The notes beneath the pieces were generated by a model. It had not been told where the DNA came from and did not search any database. It saw only the letters and a list, made by a program, of their open reading frames with translations. Below are positions 24,601 through 31,291 of a DNA stretch of 33,899 nt, one piece after another (position 1 is the stretch's first letter; every line of letters begins with the position of its first letter). Position numbers and translations under genes: made by a program. This stretch comes from a virus: IMG/VR virus record IMGVR_UViG_3300042884_001392, positions 1-33,899 of that record. The stretch is one strand, 5' to 3'.

Positions 24601-27600
24601 TTAAGCATTTCGGCAATTTTTTCAATGTCGGTTTCTGCTTTAAACTTGCGTTGCCATTCTATGCGGCTGTTTTCATAAGAGTCAGCCCATCGTGCTGCAT
24701 CTTCTGGGGACTTAAAACCCTCCGAGCCAACTCCGGCAATGTCCCAGTCGATTTCGTCGTCTTCACCGACACCGTCCATGACCATCAATTCAGCAAACCA
24801 CTCACCGGATTCATCTTGGCTTACATTCCACTGACTCGGGCGCGAGCGTCCACCTAGGAAGGCTCTTGCCTCAAACCAACTTCTGTCGCCATCGCGATAG
24901 CCTCTGCGCATATCGAATTCAGTGAGAACCTCATCACCAAATGCGCCCATTTCATCAGCAAGAGTTCTTACTGTCCCCTCAGGATTTAGCACATACTTGC
25001 TGCGTCTTCCCGAAGAAAGTGAAGCAGGCCCTCCGTCGTAAGTGGCATCTCTGTTTCCAGGGATAACTCCAGCTTCGGCAACTTTTCTGCCAAGCTTCTT
25101 ACTCATTGACGGAGATAGAGCTATCGCGTAGTCGTGTGCTTTCTGAGCATCTTCAAATGCTTTTTTCAGTGCATCTGGGTCGGACTTAAGTTTCTTGAGC
25201 CATGATGCAAGATATTGCGCGTGGTCTTCTCTTGGTTCAGGAGTCAGGCCGTGAGCAGTCATAAAGAATGCTGATGCTATTTCCGCAATTAGCTCTTCTT
25301 GTGCATATTCAGGGCTTCCAAAGTCTCCCATGTGGTCTCTATTTAGACGACTCTTACCACCTGTCCAGTGCATCAACTCATGAGCAAAGACTGCATAATA
25401 AGCTTCCTTGCTCTTGAATGAAGAGAAAGGAGGAAGTGTTATTTCGTCTGTTGATGGTCTATAGAACGCCCTATCTCCACCGTGATTGACTACTGCACCG
25501 ATTTCTGAAAGTGCTTGTTCAAGTTCTGCAACACGCTCTTCTTCTGAGAGTTGAGGCATCTTGAATTGTTCTTTATCAATTCCGTCAATCTGGTCAAGGT
25601 TGAAAACATATCCTGTTTTAAAGAATATTGAGCCTGGCTTTATTTCATTGCCATCAGCATCTTTCTTTGCAGGAATGATTGTTGGGATGATTATCATCGT
25701 TCCCTTTTCACCCTTGCGAACAGTTCCGCCCTTTTCTTTCCACTGGTTGAATCCAGCCCAAAGACCTGTCTCGTAATTCATTGCATCCTTCTGGAACATC
25801 AACATTAACGAGTTGATTCCAGAGTATGGGCGATTGTTGTTCATGGCGTTACGTGGAAGAGAAGCATCTCTATGCCATGGGAACTCCCACTTACCACCTT
25901 CTGTCTCTGCTTTTTGTATTTGCTCGATTAGCTGTTCTTGAACGCTTCTGTAAACCTCGTCCAACTTCCCTGAAGACAAACGCTGTCCAGGTTCCATGCC
26001 CTCAAGCGGACTTACGTACTTTTTGCTACCTGAACCAAGCGTATCTCCGCGTTGTTTTTCAACCCAGGATTTTGCTTCCTTGTCTCTATCACGCAAAAGT
26101 TTCATGTGCTTTTGTTCACGTCTTCTGACAGTTTCGCGGCTGAGGCCAAGGGCCTTGGCAGTCTGGTCGAGTGATTCTCCGCCCATACGACGGTCGTAAA
26201 TTGACTCGTTCAACGCAAGCTCTGATGCTTCCTCTGCTGCCATGCGTGCCTGGTCTTCGCGGTAAGACTCAACCTCGTCAAAGTCTGGTCGTTGCAGTGT
26301 TCCACGTTCACGAGCCATGTGGCGCATTTCTGCCTGTCGCACATCTTCGCGTGTCATTCCAAGAGCCGAAGCAGTGTCCATGAGCGATTCTCCACCCATG
26401 CGGCGCTCAAATATCTCCCTATCAGAGACACCCAGCTCCTCTTGGTTCTTTCTCTTTCCAGAGGACAGATTTCTTGCTTGACGATTGTCGTACTGTGTTT
26501 CTAGATAATCCTGATACAGCTGTGACGCAGCGTACGCAACGTCTTGAACAAATCTTTCTCCACCGGCACCATACTCGTTAATGTATTCATCCCGTGTTTC
26601 GCCGTCGGTATCCATCCAGTGGTCAAGGATTCTCTCGGCTTCCATGTCGGTGTGGCCAATCTCTCCCAATTCCCAAAGCTGGTCTTTTCTCACTGCTTGC
26701 TCTGGGTCTTCGTATCTCTCGAACCCAGTTCTAGTACGTCTGCCGGAGCTGAGACCCTGACGATTTTTGTCTGCGAATTGTCTTTGTCGGATTTGACCTA
26801 GTTCTCGGCGTAGTTTTGACTTGTAGTTGTCGCTAAGACCAAGTTCAAGGCTGCGTAAGATTTTTTCTGCTCTGGCGGCATCTCGGATTGGCTGAAATGC
26901 TTTAAACTTTTCATCGGCCAAATCATAAACGACATCTTCGTCGACCTTGTTGTCGTCAATCTGTATAAGAGTAAATCCTTCATTTTCTTTGTTGTTAGGC
27001 TTGCTCCAGATGTCTTCGTCTGCAATTAAGTAACCAGTTCCATTATCGGTATCAAAATCTATCCCATAACCGTCGTTGATGTATTCTGGCGTGTCTAGCT
27101 GCTTACCATTTTCGTCATGCGTAATCACGATGTCGATTGAGCCGGCGTATGGCCGTGGAGTGTCTCTTCTTGAGCTGTATTCTCCCTCGACTAGTTCGAT
27201 TTCGAAATCGGAACCATTAACGATTACACCCCTTCGCCCGTCGTTGAAGGTGACTGTGTTCCCAATAAAATCCCTTCCGTTTGCTGAAGAAATAGTGTCA
27301 AGGTCAACTACGAACTCATCCGCATACGGACCACTGTCGTCCCATCTACCGGTAGGGAAAGAAGCGTCCATATCCCCGCCGTATTCATCAAATAACGCAG
27401 GCTTTGAATCTCTGGACATTGCTTCGTCAAGAATTTCTTTTCGGCCAGAAGAAAGACGAGAACCATCAGTGTCTTGATTTTTTTCTCCTGCAATGAATTT
27501 CTTTATGTCGTCAATCGAGATGTTCCCAGTCATGTCTTCGTAGTACTGGTCGATAACATCTTGCTCTGATGGCACGACGTCTGGCTCTGAGCCATACGGT

Positions 27601-30600
27601 CCAACTGGTTCAAGTCCCCAATCGGTTCCAAGTCTTACATCTTCCAGGTCGTCAGAAGTTGGCGCTCCATATATGGCGTCAACCACTTCTTCCTTGCCAT
27701 AATCGTTGTATACATCAATTATTTCGTTGTGAGTTACGCCTGTATCAGGGTCAACATAGTCTGGGTGTATTTCAGGATTTTTCTCTAGTAAGTCGCTAAA
27801 AAACTCGTCGTTATCATTGAGTGTTAATTGGTTGTTTCTGTCTCTTTTTGCTTTTCCAGTATTCCAGTCGCTATCCCAGCCACGATTCCTCCACGCATAG
27901 GTGGCTTGAAGGATGCCCTTCTTTTCGTCATTGTCAAGATTTTCCCATGACCGCAATTCTGGAGTTTTATCGGAACGACCAGAAGAAAGTATTCCGCCCT
28001 CATCGAAATCCTGCTGGCTTCTTCTTACGCTTCTTTCAAGCCTGTCTCTTGACCTTTCGTCATCCGACATTCTTGCTCGGTCTTGTGCATCAAAAAGAGA
28101 TTGCTGAAGATTCTTGAGGAATGCAAGTTTGTTTTGACCCTCTATAGACTCATCCGCATCCATTTCATCAATCATCTCTTCAACAGAGGTGTTTATAAAT
28201 GGCATGTCTTCATTTGCTGAAGCCCATCTTTCAACTGCCCCATCCAGCTGATTGCCAAATTCCCACTCTTCATCGTCCCATCCATCGAAACCGTCAATGA
28301 AGCTCCGCAGGCTATTGTCTGCAGCATCCATTTCCTGTTTTTCAATCTCTCTGTTAGTTAGTTTTTCCCCTGAAGAAAGACGCGGATTCTTTGCGCCAGG
28401 AATTGGTGGTGGACCAGAAGGACGGCTTGGTTTTTCTGTTGCTGAACGAGGGATTGGTGGTGGGGCTGGTCTTGTGGCTTTTGGCTCTTCACGACGACGT
28501 GGCTTATCTTTGTCGGCGCCCATTTCGTCTTGCAGTTTCTGAAGACGAGGAGAGAGTGGCTTCTCTGGTCTCTTCTTATCCCATGGGGACGGCTTCTTTT
28601 TGTCACCAGAAGAAAGCTTGCCTTCTGAATTGAGTTTGCGAAGTTCCTGAAGGTCTGGTCCTTTTTCTGTCTCGGAACCACCCTTCTTCTTTTTCTTCTT
28701 CAGCTTGTCAACATCCAAAAGACCAATGTCATTTAGGTACTCGTTGAGGGTGGCGATGTCTTCTTTTGCCCAGTCCTGCGTGTCTGGGTACTTGGACTTA
28801 ACATCTGCTCTCAGGGCTGATTCAATTCCGTCCCAGTTATCTGAGTCATCTCTGCTGTGTGCATCAAGATAGGCGCTGACTGATTTTGCGTAGCTTGAAT
28901 ACCAGTTGCTGTATTCATTGGAAGCTCTTTGCTTCTCGTTGAATTTTTCAGGACGCTTTCTTACAGAGTCACCACTCCACATAACACGTGCTTGGTTAAC
29001 GCCAATTTCACGTCCACGGAGAAAGTCGGAACTTAAATTGTTATCTGCGTTGTAACGCGGAACTTCTTCCCAACCAAGACCCTGGTCTTCCCATGCTTTA
29101 GCAATCGCTTCATGGTCCATCCGCTTCTGGTTCTCTTCAGCATTTGGGAATTGTTTCTCCATGTCAGCAGAACGGTCAGCGTGTCTACGCATGTTCCTTG
29201 TTCCACTAGAGAGCTTTTCTCCCCCGCTTGGCTTCTTGGCATCAGCAAGCTGACGCTTAGAAGGTTTTGGATTGTTAATTGAGCCAGGACCATTTGGCGT
29301 TGGGTCTGGTTGCTCCCAGCCAGGAACGCCGTCGAATAAATCTCCGTTTAGGTTGCTGTCGCGTCGAGTGCGAGGGTCAAGGTCTCCTGATGGGATTCCC
29401 ATTCCGCGTCCACCACGGCGCTTCTTACCGCCAATATTTGGTCTGTCAATTGCGCGGCCAGCAATTCTGCGGCCGAGAGCTTTTTCTTCTATTTGCTCAG
29501 AAGTTATTTTTTTTTTTAGAAATTCATAAGCGGAAGATGCAGCTCTAGTTATAGCGTCCTTCGACTCTTCGCTGAGCGGTGAGTTAATCACGATTCCGTA
29601 CTCGTTGACGGTTGTGTCAATTCTGTGGTAATCAAGAACTGGGTCAATTACAGACTTGAACTCAAATGCGTCTTCAAGATTTACTGGGATGACATATGCA
29701 TATTCATTAGCCAAGAATGGGTCAAGACCCTTCTCTTCCAGCTCGCTTTCCTCTACGCCCCATTCTTCAAGAGTCTTGTATGACTTGCGCTTCTTTCTGC
29801 GCTTCTTCACAAGGTTTCTAAAAGTTCCAAGGATGAATTCGCCAGGATACTTAGCCTCGATGTCTTCAATCATCTTGATTTCTTCGTCATCAAGAATGTC
29901 GCTGTATTGCTTTTTGCCGTAGCCGACTACAACACCATCTGGGATGATTGCGAATCTGCACTTGGCTTCATCTTCGACCTTGAAGTCAAGAATCTTGCAC
30001 TTGCCTTCACCTTGGTAAAGAACGCAGTTTGAGCACTTAACGCCAATGTCTTTTACTTTGTTTTCTGCCGGAGGATAGTATCCAGCCCAAATTCCGTCGC
30101 CGTCTTCGTCAAACTTTCCGTACTTGCGAGCGATACGAACAAGCGATTCGGCAAGCTCGCTCTCTTCTGCACCAAGCTCTGGCTTTTTGTTCTTGTCAGA
30201 ACCTTCGTACTCAACAGGCGCCAATGGAACCATGACCATTCCGCCATTAACTGGCTTCATTGCTACAGGCATTGCCATTGCAGGGTTATTTGTCGACGGC
30301 TTATTCGGTTTGCCCATAATCCCAGGCATTGGCGAAGGGCCAGACTGGACTGGCGGTTTTGCCTGTTCTGCGTGAATTAATTCTGGCTTGCCAAACATGT
30401 ACTCGCTTCCAGTGAAGTGGTAACCAATTCTGAATTTTCCTTTTCCTGGCTTCACAAAAACCACAGAGTTCTCAGTCGCTTCAACAACCATGACTGGTCC
30501 TGCGGCGCGGCGTGAAAGTTCGGCAACCACTCCTGCAAGCTGTGGTCCACTTATTCTTTGTGAAACACCTTCGTCAAACAGTCCGTCTCGTCGTGGCTCT

Positions 30601-31172
30601 GATGATGGAGCGCTTATTGACATAGGCATCATCCCATGCATCTTCTCTTCATCGCTCTTAACCGAAATTGTTCCGGTTAGCTGATTGGCCCCATGGAGAA
30701 CGGGTGAAACTTCGTAGAGTTCAACTTCGTAAAGAACGTTTGCCTGAAGGTTTTCATCGTATTGAGCTCTGAGAGTTTTGTAGCCGATTGACCACTCTTG
30801 TTCTTCACCAAAGAAGGCGACGTTTGCGAATGCTTCTCTGCCTTTTTCTGACTGAAGATTGAATTGAACCTTCGCGTAAAGACCGCCGATTCCAGCCATT
30901 TTCATCTTCATTGGAAGTCTTGGGTCTGATGCTGGAACTTCGTAAATTTCCAGAACTTTACCAATTGGGTCATTCCAGTTGTGGCCCCATACAACACGCG
31001 GCTTGCGACGCTGAAGGCTCTTAGCAAATGCACCAGTAGCGCAGATATCTCCTACAGAGTCCTTGTTTCCAATCCCCGAAACGAAACATTCAACAATGCC
31101 CTCTAGTTCATCGAGCTTGATGAGACCATTGGAGGCCTTGTATTGAATATTTCCGAAGTTAGAGTTTGGCAT
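21624..31172 (-). CDS. Giant head-maturation polyprotein (3182 aa): prohead protease plus SSGR-separated cargo domains
   Basis: ATG 31172, with AAGGAG 4 bases upstream. Residues 1-175 are an HK97-type (S78) prohead protease: H64 in VVWGHNWNDPIG, S128 in EWSIGYKT, and ELYEVSPVLHGAN. Then: a Cys cluster (about 378-412) beside DEDGDG; a PPPIP-rich linker (about 900-930); acidic helical regions; two near-identical helix-turn-helix repeats (about 1585-1620 and 1656-1691, each with RRMGGES); an ArdC-like module (about 1736-2040, HELMH at 1931-1935); a WYL-like domain (about 2306-2361); coiled coil (about 2430-2690); another HTH-like segment (about 2815-2855); and a basic C-terminus. Sixteen [LFM]-S-S-G-x motifs separate these modules. 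A normal prohead protease is about 200 aa. The frame is open over 9.5 kb, so it is not a chance fusion. Cleavage by its own protease is inferred. Confidence 0.85.
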   Translation of the reverse strand: MPNSNFGNIQYKASNGLIKLDELEGIVECFVSGIGNKDSVGDICATGAFAKSLQRRKPRVVWGHNWNDPIGKVLEIYEVPASDPRLPMKMKMAGIGGLYAKVQFNLQSEKGREAFANVAFFGEEQEWSIGYKTLRAQYDENLQANVLYEVELYEVSPVLHGANQLTGTISVKSDEEKMHGMMPMSISAPSSEPRRDGLFDEGVSQRISGPQLAGVVAELSRRAAGPVMVVEATENSVVFVKPGKGKFRIGYHFTGSEYMFGKPELIHAEQAKPPVQSGPSPMPGIMGKPNKPSTNNPAMAMPVAMKPVNGGMVMVPLAPVEYEGSDKNKKPELGAEESELAESLVRIARKYGKFDEDGDGIWAGYYPPAENKVKDIGVKCSNCVLYQGEGKCKILDFKVEDEAKCRFAIIPDGVVVGYGKKQYSDILDDEEIKMIEDIEAKYPGEFILGTFRNLVKKRRKKRKSYKTLEEWGVEESELEEKGLDPFLANEYAYVIPVNLEDAFEFKSVIDPVLDYHRIDTTVNEYGIVINSPLSEESKDAITRAASSAYEFLKKKITSEQIEEKALGRRIAGRAIDRPNIGGKKRRGGRGMGIPSGDLDPRTRRDSNLNGDLFDGVPGWEQPDPTPNGPGSINNPKPSKRQLADAKKPSGGEKLSSGTRNMRRHADRSADMEKQFPNAEENQKRMDHEAIAKAWEDQGLGWEEVPRYNADNNLSSDFLRGREIGVNQARVMWSGDSVRKRPEKFNEKQRASNEYSNWYSSYAKSVSAYLDAHSRDDSDNWDGIESALRADVKSKYPDTQDWAKEDIATLNEYLNDIGLLDVDKLKKKKKKGGSETEKGPDLQELRKLNSEGKLSSGDKKKPSPWDKKRPEKPLSPRLQKLQDEMGADKDKPRRREEPKATRPAPPPIPRSATEKPSRPSGPPPIPGAKNPRLSSGEKLTNREIEKQEMDAADNSLRSFIDGFDGWDDEEWEFGNQLDGAVERWASANEDMPFINTSVEEMIDEMDADESIEGQNKLAFLKNLQQSLFDAQDRARMSDDERSRDRLERSVRRSQQDFDEGGILSSGRSDKTPELRSWENLDNDEKKGILQATYAWRNRGWDSDWNTGKAKRDRNNQLTLNDNDEFFSDLLEKNPEIHPDYVDPDTGVTHNEIIDVYNDYGKEEVVDAIYGAPTSDDLEDVRLGTDWGLEPVGPYGSEPDVVPSEQDVIDQYYEDMTGNISIDDIKKFIAGEKNQDTDGSRLSSGRKEILDEAMSRDSKPALFDEYGGDMDASFPTGRWDDSGPYADEFVVDLDTISSANGRDFIGNTVTFNDGRRGVIVNGSDFEIELVEGEYSSRRDTPRPYAGSIDIVITHDENGKQLDTPEYINDGYGIDFDTDNGTGYLIADEDIWSKPNNKENEGFTLIQIDDNKVDEDVVYDLADEKFKAFQPIRDAARAEKILRSLELGLSDNYKSKLRRELGQIRQRQFADKNRQGLSSGRRTRTGFERYEDPEQAVRKDQLWELGEIGHTDMEAERILDHWMDTDGETRDEYINEYGAGGERFVQDVAYAASQLYQDYLETQYDNRQARNLSSGKRKNQEELGVSDREIFERRMGGESLMDTASALGMTREDVRQAEMRHMARERGTLQRPDFDEVESYREDQARMAAEEASELALNESIYDRRMGGESLDQTAKALGLSRETVRRREQKHMKLLRDRDKEAKSWVEKQRGDTLGSGSKKYVSPLEGMEPGQRLSSGKLDEVYRSVQEQLIEQIQKAETEGGKWEFPWHRDASLPRNAMNNNRPYSGINSLMLMFQKDAMNYETGLWAGFNQWKEKGGTVRKGEKGTMIIIPTIIPAKKDADGNEIKPGSIFFKTGYVFNLDQIDGIDKEQFKMPQLSEEERVAELEQALSEIGAVVNHGGDRAFYRPSTDEITLPPFSSFKSKEAYYAVFAHELMHWTGGKSRLNRDHMGDFGSPEYAQEELIAEIASAFFMTAHGLTPEPREDHAQYLASWLKKLKSDPDALKKAFEDAQKAHDYAIALSPSMSKKLGRKVAEAGVIPGNRDATYDGGPASLSSGRRSKYVLNPEGTVRTLADEMGAFGDEVLTEFDMRRGYRDGDRSWFEARAFLGGRSRPSQWNVSQDESGEWFAELMVMDGVGEDDEIDWDIAGVGSEGFKSPEDAARWADSYENSRIEWQRKFKAETDIEKIAEMLKEEEARQDAEYENYKRASRERADRQEYVRMMAQIDESRLDWSAEDWADEASDIQAELMRENSRLSSGVRSRYDETPAEEIGLVTDALKRTDEAGSNSRHIAANLPAVPVEKYDFDSIRRNGEVISFTYNGKPRMVYPTGMMTKKGGGIYFIGLDEESGQYRSFSLHKIEGLIDGAVAPINPTQPGVPQGTSFSSGRRTRSLVSSRIPGGGRLSSGRSPEDIKSEFEKSGQFNNPVTQDALDGKIGFLPNGGRGRIALEDHKKAIDAIDDLVATRDEYIRAALDGKKITKQSTPSIDDLTGQISDDDMEFIDRLDSAIYDIESQLEDHVENLALLNQQTDDLREKIGLLENSYRNSWRDGGKVDFESAMQKHIDDADGDAADAVDSMRFDAQEIQGVLEDIEAIDDSFIRSSLQSQINEIEDLVDSINNTTKPEDFAAKLSDMYYGAINRLERELSDLFGIGESFEESGVSLNRESKGGLPEDIFSPSNLSNFDMVEGDVADFLEPGDAPGLSSGRNRRTQGSKRRPMSDADRQAFADGVRQRAATIPGKKRPGPSKDEFGTEKFSSGRLRMPGELQRNKVGRELAADVKIKFGKTSENNDRSPDGKWMLDARKLQQILKDENGKPLSKEQIADYLGISEIEAEKMFKEGAGISEADAYALIDRAFSDSSNPFQTSDIIDGIWGFGAKPYWYDKDGNQLTREQYDDFLDEGIYMAGLMSPADMVETEQTVAQEISKGGFSVSALSDSLGVESDAELSEALTFEVDGVTFTPTPIQLKKWKQEGVPTGIVEQLVNQGIIPSAGEVFGEDGTKFDNSIPQFSLWRNVVDAVERSGKKVKWDDIDEVLGAAKIISRLKTFEQGKQPKFSPRVGKALRYSDEEVQEIVDRLNKKYDLSETVDSVKGGGSMSSGRRAARRITNSGQEAVAKLSSGRENNGAPENITPRMQKEIMGWAENAKWSGFAQSLVSQFKAKGFLSPTQWTKLLQLHDNSQRRR
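21811..29216 (-). repeat. Sixteen dispersed [LFM]-S-S-G-[RK] peptide motifs in the polyprotein
   Basis: Motif codons lie near 29203, 28610, 28373, 27982, 27450, 26747, 26463, 25973, 25013, 24408, 24021, 23963, 23064, 22907, 21883 and 21822. Eleven have Arg after SSG; the others have Lys (twice), Thr, Asp, Glu or Val. Leu precedes in most, Phe or Met in three. Both TCN and AGY serine codons are used, which cannot interconvert by one silent change, so the peptide rather than the DNA is conserved. Confidence 0.85.
25053..25967 (-). other. ArdC-like antirestriction module inside the polyprotein
   Basis: Residues about 1736-2040. The N-terminal part (VYRSVQEQLIEQI, WEFPWHRD, NNRPYSGINSLML, FNQWKEKGGTVRKGEKGT, YVFNLDQIDG) matches the ArdC ssDNA-binding domain (PF08401). 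The C-terminal part has HGGDRAFYRPSTDEITLP, the zincin motif H1931-E-L-M-H1935 with WTGGKSRL, and EELIAEIASAFF, matching the ArdC-type metallopeptidase (PF18818). It is bounded by SSGK at about 1734 and SSGR at about 2054. ArdC proteins protect incoming DNA against restriction, so release from the head would make sense. Confidence 0.85.
30648..31172 (-). other. Prohead protease domain of the polyprotein
   Basis: Residues 1-175. The HK97 family S78 protease pattern is present: GYASVFG-like opening replaced by GIVECFVSGIGNKDSVGD, ATGAFAKSL, WGHN with His64, the conserved LYAKVQFNLQSEKGREA stretch, EWSIGYK with nucleophile Ser128, and a closing ELYEVSPVLHGANQLT. It would cleave capsid and scaffold proteins during head maturation and is itself normally lost from the head. 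Confidence 0.88.
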
Positions 31173-31248
31173 AGCGCTCCTTGGTTCTAAACGATATTAG
31201 AGGAACAATGAGCGCGCTCACAGCAAGTATTGATACAAAATCAAATAG

Positions 31249-31287
31249 TTTCAGTAAATGAATTGTAAATCTGTTGTTTTACTGAAA
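31249..31287. repeat. 10-bp inverted repeat between portal and polyprotein genes
   Basis: TTTCAGTAAA (31249-31258) is the perfect complement of TTTACTGAAA (31278-31287), with 19 bases between. It lies just past the portal stop in the 119-base gap before the polyprotein start. There is no T-run, so it is not a standard terminator; an operator, RNA-processing site or weak attenuator is possible. Confidence 0.4.
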
Positions 31288-31291
31288 GTCC

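Noticed and set aside
21624-31172. Giant frame as an assembly or frameshift artefact, or an intein-containing gene
   Set aside because: It is open for 9.5 kb with a good ribosome site and coherent domains, and I see no intein splice-junction motifs. The repeated SSGR motifs throughout support one real gene.
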